A stretch of DNA of 64,000 nt from Candidatus Hadersleviella danica (GTDB lineage Bacteria > Chloroflexota > Anaerolineae > Promineifilales > Promineifilaceae). Below, piece after piece: positions 56,188 through 64,000 of this stretch; position 1 is the first letter of the stretch; the number at the start of each line of letters is the position of its first letter. Under the pieces are notes generated by a model. The model was not told where the DNA came from and ran no database searches. It saw nothing but the letters and a program-made list of their open reading frames with translations. A program made the translations under genes and the position numbers. Location of the stretch: the NCBI GenBank assembly GCA_016711405.1, contig JADJSZ010000050.1, positions 1 to 64,000 of the forward strand. The letters are read 5' to 3'.

Positions 56188-56619
56188 CTATGATTGGGTT
56201 AGGTAGATAACCAATGAAAGAGGGGTCATCACTTGTAACCCAAGCCTTTGTTGAGCAGGTCTGAAATCTCGGATATTGGCGGTAATGAGTGGGGCGTTGG
56301 CATTCATGGCACAGTTTATCACATGGTCATCGCCGACATCAGGCGAAATAGGCCGCCATGAAAAATAGATGGTGATTGGTTCCGCCGAACGATTTAACAA
56401 GCCATCTAAGAGGATTTCTACTTCTGGCCAACGGTCTGGCGACAATCTTCGAGAGAGCACATCTTTATATTCGTAGATGAGGGTATTAGAGACACAGATT
56501 AATAACAGGTTGGCTCGCCAAGCATCTACAATAAGGCCACACACACCGCCTTGTTTGGTTAAGCCCTCAAATATAACATTCGTATCTAAAACCACCCTCA
56601 TCGGGAAATGAATAGCCAT
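56188..56619 (-). CDS. PIN-domain toxin
   Basis: 143 residues from ATG 56619 (an upstream in-frame start is less plausible). PIN ribonuclease fold of the COG1569 type: VVLDTNVIFEGL with the first acidic residue, YEYKDVLSR with the second, and PDVGDDHVINCAMNANAPL and ITANIRDF with the C-terminal acidic set. All four conserved acidic positions appear present, so it should be an active Mg-dependent RNase. It precedes its presumed antitoxin, the reverse of the usual VapBC order. Confidence 0.82.
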   Translation of the reverse strand: MAIHFPMRVVLDTNVIFEGLTKQGGVCGLIVDAWRANLLLICVSNTLIYEYKDVLSRRLSPDRWPEVEILLDGLLNRSAEPITIYFSWRPISPDVGDDHVINCAMNANAPLITANIRDFRPAQQRLGLQVMTPLSLVIYLTQS

Positions 56620-56743
56620 AGGTTCATTATAGCCACCCAACATCCAACCAGGCCGGGCGCCCCTACACCCACAAAAACACACCACAAAACCAAAGAACCA
56701 ACCTTATCCCACCTCTTCCCACTTTTACCCAAGGAACAACCCC

Positions 56744-59214
56744 ATGAAATGGCTCTGGCGCATCCTCATCGCCCTCCTCGTCCTCGTTGTGCTGGCCACA
56801 GGCTCGGCCGCGCTCTACGTTCGCAACCTCATCACCGCCCCCTTCCCCCAAACCGAGGGCACCATCGAACTGACTGGCCTAGAAGGCGAAGTCATCATCA
56901 AGCGGGATGAGTTCGGCATCCCGCACATTTACGCCCAAAGCGAGGCAGATTTGTACTTTGCCCAAGGCTTTGTCCACGCCCAAGACAGATTCTGGCAGAT
57001 GGAATTTTGGCGGCACATTGGCCAAGGGCGCACGGCCGAAATTGTCGGCGAACCCGGCATCTCCTCCGATGAATTTATCCGCACCGTTGGCTGGCACAGA
57101 ATTGGCCAAAACACCATAGATTTTTACGAAGAAACAGCCCCCGAATTTATAGCCGTCCTCGAGGCATACAGCGCGGGGGTCAATGCCTACATTGGCCAGC
57201 AAGGGGGCAACCTCTCCGTCAATTACAGCATTTTGCAACTGGCCAACGAACCGTGGGAGATTGAGCCGTGGACACCCCTGAACACGATTACGTGGGGGGT
57301 GGTGATGGCGCACGATTTGAGCGGCAACTTCGATGAAGAGTTGCTCATCATGGAGCTAACGGAACTGTTGGGGGAGGAGGTAGTGGCCGAAATTTGGCCC
57401 CCCTATCCCGCCAATCGCCCTGTGATTGTGCCCACGGCCGCCAATGGCGCCACCCTCCCCCAACCCGCCCCCGCCCTCGCTTGGAGCAATGTCAACACCC
57501 AATTGGTGGGCGAAGCGCCTGAGTTCGGGTTTGCTTTCGGCCGTGGCATGGGCATTGGGAGCAACAACTGGGTCATCGCTGGCGAGCACACCCCCAGCGG
57601 TTCTCCCCTGCTGGCCGATGACCCCCATCTGGGCATCCAAATGCCCTCCATCTGGTACGAAGTCGGCCTCCACGCTCCCGGCTTAGACGTGGTCGGCTTC
57701 TCCTTTGCGGGCGTGCCCGGCGTTATCGTCGGCCACAATGGGCATATCGCGTGGGGGGTCACCAATTTGGGGCCCGATGTGCAAGATTTGTTCATCGAAA
57801 AAATAAACCCTGCCAACCCCAACCAATACGAGTTCCAAGGCGAATGGTGGGACATTACCACACGGCAAGAAGTCATTCAGGTGAACGGGGGCGAACCCGT
57901 TGAAATCACCGTCCGCGAAACCCATCACGGCCCCATTTTGAGCGATATTGAGGAGGGCTTGCCCGAGGATTTGGTGTTGGCCTTGCAGTGGACAGCCTTC
58001 CAGCCCTCCCGCGTCTTGCAGTCGGTCGTCTTGCTCAACAAAGCGGAAAATTATGAGCAATTCCACCAAGCCCTTGGTTTTTGGGATGTGCCCGGCCAAA
58101 ACTTTGTCTATGCCGATACCGAAGGCAACATCGCTTACCAATCCACGGGGTTAGTGCCCATCCGCCAAACAGCGCATGATGGCATTTTGCCCGTCCCCGG
58201 CTGGACGGGCGAATATGAGTGGACGGGCTTTGTGCCCTACGAGGAGATGCCCACCCGCCTGAACCCGCCCGAGGGGTATATTGTGACGGCCAACCATGCC
58301 GTGGTGGATGACAGCTTCCCCTATTTTATGAACCGCAGTTGGGCAAATGGCGACCGTGGCCAGCGCATCACCGACATGATTGAGGCGGAATTGGCGGGGG
58401 ATGGCACTGTTTCGGCCGAGGACATCGGCCGTATTCAGATGGATAGCTACGCTTACCGCGCCGCCAGCTATGTACCCCTTTTGGCGGGCTTGAGCAGTGG
58501 CGATGCGGAAGTGCAAGCGGCGCTCGACCAATTTGTGGGGTGGGATTACCAACTGCGGCGCGAGAGTGTGCCGGCCGCCCTGTTCGAGATTTGGATGATG
58601 CACTTGTTACCCGCCATTGTGGCGGATGAGTTGGGGGAGGAAGCGGCCGACTTATACGTGAGCAACGGCGATGTGCAAAGCATCTTCTTGCACACCCTCG
58701 CCACCCAGCCCAATGGGGCGTGGTGGGATGATGTCACCACGGCCGATAAAACGGAAACCAGCAACGACATTATCTTGCTCACTCTGCGCCAAACTGTGGA
58801 TTGGTTCAAGGAAAATCAGGGGGCGAGATGGGGGATTGGACATGGGGGAGCATCCACACGGCCACTTTTATGAGCAACCCGCTCGGCCAAAGCGGCATTG
58901 GCCCGTTGGAGAGTTTGGTGAACCGTGGCCCCTTTGCCAGCGATGGCGGCTCGGCCATTGTGAACGCGCAGGGGTGGAGTTGGCGCAACCCGGCCGAGGT
59001 GCGCGGTCATCCTTCCCTGCGGTTGATTGTGGATTTTGCTGATTTTGAGCAGAGTGTGGCGGTTAACCCGACGGGGCAAAGCGGCCACCCCAACCATCCC
59101 CATTATGATGACATGATTGAGTTGTGGCTGAACGGCCGATTCCACCCCGTACACTTTGGCGAAGCGGCCGTGGACGCGGCCACGGTGGACACGCTCACCT
59201 TGCGGCCGAGGTAG
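56744..59214 (+). CDS. Penicillin acylase family protein (frameshifted)
   Basis: About 823 residues when one G is added to the run 58819-58823; 56744-58873 is open in the first frame and the rest ends at 59214. An N-terminal signal-anchor helix (WLWRILIALLVLVVLATGSA) is followed by the acylase alpha chain (DEFGIPHIYAQSEADLYFAQ, GFVHAQDRFWQMEFWR). The autocatalytic serine that becomes the beta-chain N-terminus is Ser273 in GIGSNNWVIAG. The repaired 3' part has PLGQSGIGPLE and the terminal region typical of the family. Ntn-hydrolases of this type cleave amides such as acyl-homoserine lactones or penicillins. The substrate cannot be told from sequence. Confidence 0.92.
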
Positions 59215-59237
59215 TTCGCCACACGCATAAACGATGG

Positions 59238-59293
59238 GTCTATCAGTCTATTGGTGTATTGGTGTATTAAAATACACCAATACACCAGTACAC
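59238..59293. repeat. Octad hairpin array, word GTGTATTG/CAATACAC
   Basis: Seven 8-bp units in perfect register. The first four follow GTGTATTG and the last three follow CAATACAC. It lies between the acylase stop codon and the cupin start. Confidence 0.95.
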
Positions 59294-59329
59294 TATCCAT
59301 TCACTCGGTAACCTCGAGGTAAACACACC

Positions 59330-59914
59330 ATGATTCGCGCTGGCTTCACCATTCACTCCCCCCGTACCCAAAGCGTCACCACCATCCTCCAAAGCGATGC
59401 CGAAACCAACGGCATGGGCTGGGAGTTGGAAGTGGCCTGCCAACCCCACACCGAACCCGACATCGAAGAGCATCTGCACCTGACATGGACAGAAACCTTC
59501 GAGATACTCTCGGGAAAGGCACATTACAAGCTCAACGGCCAACAAAAAACGGCCGAGGCGGGCCAATCCTTTGTCGTGCGCCCCGGCGAGAAGCACATCC
59601 ACCCGTGGAATGCGGGCGAAACGGTGATGGTCTACCGCCAAACGGACAAGTTCCCCGCCCCCAGCCCAGCGGCCGTGCAGGAGGTGTTGGGCACATTCGC
59701 CACCCTTGCCGCGCTCACGGCCGAGGGCAAGGTGGGGGCGAACGGCCGCCCCAAAAACGTATGGCAAATGATGGCCACCCTGCGCACCCTGACCAAGCAC
59801 GGCGGCTATGATGTGCAACTGCCCATCCCCGTGCAAAATGGGTTGGCGGCCACCCTCGGCCGTCTCGCGGAAGCCCTCGGCTATCGGGCGGTTTACGAGC
59901 AATACCTGCGCTAA
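59330..59914 (+). CDS. Cupin-domain protein
   Basis: 194 residues. A cupin barrel of about residues 20-105 shows motif 1 (EEHLHLTWTETFEILSGKAH) and motif 2 (GQSFVVRPGEKHIHPWNAG), with the expected metal-ligand histidines and Glu. The C-terminal 85 residues are helical and unrecognised (LGTFATLAALTAEGKVGANG). A dioxygenase, isomerase or sugar-binding role is possible; I cannot choose. Confidence 0.85.
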   Translation: MIRAGFTIHSPRTQSVTTILQSDAETNGMGWELEVACQPHTEPDIEEHLHLTWTETFEILSGKAHYKLNGQQKTAEAGQSFVVRPGEKHIHPWNAGETVMVYRQTDKFPAPSPAAVQEVLGTFATLAALTAEGKVGANGRPKNVWQMMATLRTLTKHGGYDVQLPIPVQNGLAATLGRLAEALGYRAVYEQYLR

Positions 59915-59924
59915 ATACCCCTCA

Positions 59925-59979
59925 CCGCTAGCCACTAACCCCTAGCCACTAACCACTAACCACTAACCACTAACCACTT
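59925..59979. repeat. Direct heptad array, word CCACTAA
   Basis: Seven CCACTAA/CCCCTAG units in direct repetition fill the space between the cupin stop codon and the next ATG (59980), leaving no room for an ordinary ribosome-binding site. No complementary arm is present. Confidence 0.93.
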
Positions 59980-60294
59980 ATGAGTATTACCAAGACAATT
60001 CCTGCCGAGCGCGGCCGTGCGGCCGTGGAGGCACTGTATGATGGCTCGCTGAGTGAGTTTGAATTTCACATGGCGGGCAAACCTTCTAAGCTGAAGGTGG
60101 GTGATTTTGTGTACACAATTTACAATGATGAATTGGTCGGCCGTTGCCCCATCAAGGAGCTAATGACCGACCAAACCAACCCCGATTCGGGCAAGCCGCG
60201 CACACTTGTAATGGTGGCCTGCCCCGGCGAGAAATTTGCAGAGGCACGGCCGTATAAAGGGCATCGGGGAACGCGGTATTATAAGGAGCCGTAA
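59980..60294 (+). CDS. Conserved hypothetical protein, 104 residues
   Basis: 104 residues; no family recognised with confidence. Segments such as GKPSKLKVGDFVYTIYNDEL and PRTLVMVACPGEKFAEARP followed by KGHRGTRYY suggest a small compact beta-rich fold. The start is unusual: the ATG directly follows a CCACTAA heptad array, with no visible Shine-Dalgarno sequence. The stop codon TAA is the first part of a GTAAGCC array. It may be translated by coupling or from a leaderless message, which is inference. Confidence 0.65.
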   Translation: MSITKTIPAERGRAAVEALYDGSLSEFEFHMAGKPSKLKVGDFVYTIYNDELVGRCPIKELMTDQTNPDSGKPRTLVMVACPGEKFAEARPYKGHRGTRYYKEP

Positions 60295-60372
60295 GCCATA
60301 AGCTATAAGCCGTAAGCTAGAGGGGAGCAGCTTACGGAGACTGAGAGACTGACCGGCTAAAGAGACAGGTGA
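60292..60372. repeat. Heptad array GTAAGCC plus ACTGAGAG octads
   Basis: Direct GTAAGCC/ATAAGCT heptads (60292-60318), a short complementary arm (AGCTTACGG, 60329-60337), then octads GACTGAGA/GACTGACC (60338-60360). The array begins inside the stop codon of the 104-residue protein. Confidence 0.88.
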
Positions 60373-60376
60373 TTCT

Positions 60377-60781
60377 ATGAACGATTTAGACGCATTAAAA
60401 GGACGTAAACGGCCGCCGAAGGGCACATTAAGCCAATTTTTATTGGGGCTGGCCATGAGCGTGGCGGGTGGCTACATGCTCCTCACCCAAGTGCAGGTGG
60501 GCACGGGTGGCTTTTGGGGGCGCACCTTGTTGGGTGGGGTCACGCCCTTTGGGGCAACCATGATTTTGTTCATCTTGGGCGTGGTGTTGCTCTTTTACGA
60601 CAGCGACAAAATTTGGGGTTGGGTGCTGGCTGGCGGGAGCTTGGTCATCGTCCTCATCGGACTCATCGCCAACCTCCGCATTTACATGGCTTCTACGCCA
60701 TTCTATGTCTTGTTGGTTATGCTCGTCTTGCTTTTTGGCGGGCTGGGCCTTATGTTGCGGGCGTTGCGGCATGTGGAGTGA
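60377..60781 (+). CDS. Hypothetical four-helix membrane protein
   Basis: 134 residues; no family recognised. A basic N-terminus (MNDLDALKGRKRPPKGTLS) precedes four hydrophobic segments (about 20-40, 55-76, 83-102, 108-128) with short polar loops. It ends at LRHVE. The length and hydrophobicity suggest a small structural or regulatory membrane protein. Coding character resembles the neighbours. Confidence 0.6.
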   Translation: MNDLDALKGRKRPPKGTLSQFLLGLAMSVAGGYMLLTQVQVGTGGFWGRTLLGGVTPFGATMILFILGVVLLFYDSDKIWGWVLAGGSLVIVLIGLIANLRIYMASTPFYVLLVMLVLLFGGLGLMLRALRHVE

Positions 60782-60868
60782 TGAGTGAGTACTGAGTGAT
60801 GAGTGCTGAGTTGAAAGTATTGCTTACGGCTTACGGCTTATAGCTTACAGCGAAGACTGAGAGACTTC
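60779..60868. repeat. Heptad arrays GATGAGT and GCTTACG plus ACTGAGAG segment
   Basis: Direct GATGAGT/GAGTGAT heptads (60779-60810) follow and include the stop codon of the membrane protein. GCTTACG heptads (60822-60851) and a GAAGACTGAGAGACTTC segment (60852-60868) come next, touching the ATG of the last kinase. Confidence 0.88.
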
Positions 60869-60869
60869 T

Positions 60870-63800
60870 ATGGCGGCCATACAACAATGGTGGCGCAGGC
60901 TGACCGAACCAGCGGCGCAAATTGAGGGCTTAGAACAGCGAAGCCAAGCGCAACTATTGGCCAGCATGGCACTGGCTCTGATGCTGTTTGCTATGTTGCG
61001 GCTTGTCTTGGGCATTTTCCTCACGCCTGTCGGCCGTTTGGGGCAAACGGGCACGTTGGTGGGGCTGGGTATTACCCTTCTCGTGTATGTTCTAAGCCGC
61101 ACGCGCTGGTACGGCCGTTGGACACAATGGCTCTTGCTGGGGCTGACTTTTGTGTACCCGTTGGTTTTGCTCGAGGCGCAAACTGTGGGGCTAAGTGTCG
61201 CCTTGTCGTGGATGGCCTTGGCCATTTTGTGTACCGCCCTGTTTTTGGCGGCGCGAGATGTGCTGTGGGTAGGGGCCGCGGCCGTGGGGGTTTCCCTAAC
61301 CTTGCCCCTTTTCTGGAATCATCCCTTTGAGTTACTTATCGCCCCCGCCATTTTTTTGGCGGCCGTTACCCTCTTTGTCTACCTGCTCCAAAACCACCGC
61401 CAACGGTTGGAAGTGGAACGACAAGCCCTGTTAAAAGACAGCGAAGAGCAACTGCTCCTTGCCCTGAATGCGGCACAAATGGGCACATGGCGTTGGCAAA
61501 TCCAACGCAACCAGATTGATTGGTCGCCGCGCACCTATGAATTACTCGGTCTGCCTTTGGGCACAGTGGTAGATTTTTAGGCGTACCAGAAGCACGTTTA
61601 TCCTCCCGATTGGCCGCTCGTCGCCCAAGCCATTAACGATGTGGTGACAGGGGTGGAACACAACTATTACATCGAGCATCGGGTGGCAATGGGCGATGGC
61701 TCTTTGCACTGGTTAGAAGCGCACGGCCGCCTGTTTCGGGATGCGCGTGGCAACCCTTTCCAATTAACAGGCACAGTGCGCGATATCACCGAACGCAAAG
61801 AGGCGGAAATCCGAGTCCGCAATTCGGAAGAGAAATTTTACAAGGCGTTCCATATTACCTCGGCCGCAGTGGTTATTAACCATGCCGAAAGTGGCGCTAT
61901 CTTGGAGGTGAACGAGGCGTTTTACCGCATTTCGGGGCTGATGGCCGACCAAGTATTGGGGCGCAGAATTGAGGAAACAAACCATTGGCGCGATAGGGCA
62001 CAACAGCGCAAGGCGATAGAAATTCTGCGGACAACGGGCAAACTCCGCAATTTTCCCATGACCTTTTACCACCAAGATGGAACAGAGGGGCAAGGGCTAT
62101 TGGCGGCCGAGGTCATCGAAATTAACAACGAGCCACACTACTTATCGGTGATGCTCGATGTGACCGAGCAACGCCAAAGCGAGGCGATGCTGGCGCGTCG
62201 GGCACAAGAGCTGACAGCCCTGCACCAAACGACGCTCGAGCTAAACGGCGAATTAGAACTATCCGCCCTCCTGCGGCTCATCATCCACCGCGCTTGCCAG
62301 TTGATAGGTACGGATTATGGCACGATGTTCATGCTCACCCCAGACCAGCAAGCCCTTGAAATTGTGGCTCTTTGCAATTACCCTGAAGAACTTCATCTCG
62401 GCAACCGCCTGAAAAAAGACCAAGGGCTGGCAGGGCAGGTGTTTACCACCGGCAAGCCGTTGGCTGTCAGCGATTATAAAAATTGGGCGGGGCGGATGGG
62501 TAACACAACGGTGCAAAATATGGGGCGGGCGATGGCGGTGCCCCTTTGCCAAGGGGAAAAAGTGGTGGGAAGCCTGAATGTATCTGATGATGTGGTGGGT
62601 GAATTTGCCAGCAATAGTATGCAGTTGTTGGAGATGTTTGCCGCCTATGCCTCGGTGGTGATTGCCAACGCGCAACTGTTTGCGGCCGAACAAAGGCAAC
62701 GACAAACGGCCGAAACCCTGCGCGAAATCGGCCGTCTTGTCGGAGCCAGCCTTGAGCTACACGATGTGCTGGAGGTCATGCTCGAGCAAATCGAGCGCGT
62801 GATTCCCTACGACAGCGCCCATTTTATGCTGATAGATGACCAGCAAAATACGCACATGGTCGCGGCCCGGCGCTATTTCCGCCAAGAAGAGATGTTGGGG
62901 ACGATTATCCCATTGGCCAAGTTGCATTTTTCCAGTGTGGCCATTGCCACCAACAAGCCTGTGGTCATTGGCGATACCCACGAGTTGCCCAACTTCAATC
63001 CTGTGCCAGAGGAAGCGCGGGCGATTCGCTCGATGATGCTCATTCCCATTGTTTCGGCCGCACGGCCGTTGGGGGTTCTCTCTGTCCTCAGCCTGCAACC
63101 GCACCAATTTGGCACACGCGACCAATTTGTGGCGGAGCAATTTGCCCAACAGGTGGTCATGGCGGTCGAAAATGCGCGTTTGCACGAAGCACTCAAGCAA
63201 GCCAACACCAGTTTGGAGCAGAGAGTGAACGAACGCACGGCCGAATTAGCCCGCGCCAACGCCCTGACCGAGCAACGCTTGGAACAGTTGGCCGCCCTGA
63301 ACAGCATCACCCAAAGTGTCTCCCGCGCCACCGATTTGCGCACGGCGTTGCTCTCCATGACCCAATCGCTGACTCCCCTATTGCGGGCTAATTTCAGCCT
63401 TGTAGCCTTCTTTAATGAGGAGCGCACCGAAATTATCATCATGCCTCGGCTGAATTTGCCGAACAACAGCACCTTCTCCCAATTGGCCAGCATCCCGGCC
63501 GTGCGCGAGGTGTTGCATACCCGCACCTCGCTCATCATTGGCACGGCCGATGCGGCCAAACTCGGCCACTTTGCCAACTATTTTGAGACACTGACCATCG
63601 CCCAACTCCTGCTCATTCCCCTCATTGTGCGCGGGCAGATGATGGGCATTATTGCGGTGGTGGGGGTAGACCCCGACCAGCCGTTTAGCCGGGCCGATAT
63701 TCAGTTGGGCGAGACAGTGGCGGGGCAGGTGGCGGGCATTATCGAACAATTTCGCTTGTTGGAGCGGGAGTATGAGGCGCGGGTAGCGGCCGAGGCGGCC

Positions 63801-64000
63801 AATCGGGCCAAAAGCACCTTCCTCGCCAGCATGAGCCATGAGCTACGCACACCGCTCAACTCCATTTTGGGCTTCACCCAAGTCCTGCGCCTGAACCCTA
63901 AGTTAGAGGGGGAAGAGCGGGAGCAATTGGGCATTGTGCAGGCCAGCGGGGAGCACCTGCTCAAACTTATCAACGAAGTGCTGGATATGTCGAAAATTGA
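60870..64000 (+). CDS. PAS-GAF sensor histidine kinase, internal stop, runs off the window
   Basis: The first frame is open to a TAG at 61578-61580, then continues open in the same frame to the window end, 1043 codons in all with one nonsense codon. The N-terminal five-helix region (LLASMALALMLFAMLRLVLG, VLSRTRWYG) resembles that of the kinase at 38319. It is followed by PAS (QLLLALNAAQMGTWRWQI, through GTVVDF-stop-AYQKHVYPPDW), a second PAS (KFYKAFHITSAAVVINHAES), three GAF-like domains (about residues 460-590, 640-770, 810-960), and HisKA with SMSHELRTPLNSIL. The TAG would be GAG (Glu) if one base differed. The ATP-binding domain is beyond the window. Confidence 0.88.

Noticed and set aside
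1..64000. tRNA or rRNA genes, prophage or integrative element
   Set aside because: No cloverleaf, rRNA core sequence, integrase, phage structural gene or attachment-site pair was recognised by eye. A covariance-model scan would settle the RNA genes.

Overview
The window looks like a chromosomal segment of a filamentous, Gram-positive-type member of the Chloroflexota (Anaerolineae/Ardenticatenia-like). This placement is an inference. It rests on large modular secreted proteins (lamin-tail, CotH, Calx-beta, PPC and C25 peptidase modules) that end in short 'LPxI' tails, many big PAS/GAF/Cache histidine kinases, a cyclase-NTPase-TPR giant protein, FolE2, MsrPQ, and about 60% GC coding sequence. 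No rRNA, tRNA, CRISPR array, prophage or transposase gene was found.

Layout. 1-147: the 3' end of a YggT-family gene. 238-5791: a fused solute-binding lipoprotein, a flavin oxidoreductase and an esterase-fold lipoprotein that has lost its catalytic residues. 6136-11237: phosphatidylcholine synthase, MsrP/MsrQ, an MscS channel, a Nudix hydrolase and an ANTAR response regulator, with its probable partner histidine kinase at 11262-14612. 14940-20231: small membrane or lipoproteins, a PPC-domain lipoprotein and BirA. 20269-26938: a giant CotH/lamin-tail/Calx-beta surface protein. 27429-31186: Fmt, a ketopantoate reductase and an MFS permease. 31478-36777: GyrA, an AAA ATPase and FolE2. 37080-41528: DUF2892 and Crp/Fnr proteins, a PAS kinase and a GNAT. 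41528-51916: a cyclase/NTPase/TPR protein and a giant C25 (gingipain-like) secreted peptidase. 52159-64000: a REC-GAF regulator, small conserved proteins, a second AAA paralogue, a PIN/RHH toxin-antitoxin pair, penicillin acylase, a cupin, and a PAS-GAF sensor kinase that runs off the end.

The most unusual feature is the intergenic DNA. Almost every gene border carries a degenerate tandem array with a strict 7-bp or 8-bp period. Each array is built from one of about fifteen 'words' (for example TTATTGG, GTTACAA, CACTAAC, GCGGAAT, or ATTGGTGT with period 8). The word on the left arm returns as its reverse complement on the right arm, so the array can fold into a hairpin. Several arrays keep one register through the centre of the palindrome. 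Words recur at distant loci, are concatenated at some, and often include the stop codon of the neighbouring gene. A second genome-wide signature is the palindrome ACGGCCGT (core CGGCCG), which is scattered through coding DNA in the manner of cyanobacterial HIP1. MITE-like elements are nested in some arrays.

Quality caveat. Eight genes (solute-binding protein, CotH protein, MFS, gyrA, PAS kinase, C25 peptidase, AAA paralogue, penicillin acylase) are split by nine single-step frameshifts, nearly all in or beside short homopolymers, and one kinase has an in-frame TAG. Because gyrA is essential, I read most of these as sequence errors. A roughly 400-bp tract of almost only G and C at 29502-29909, exactly between the two arms of one hairpin array, is also probably artefactual.
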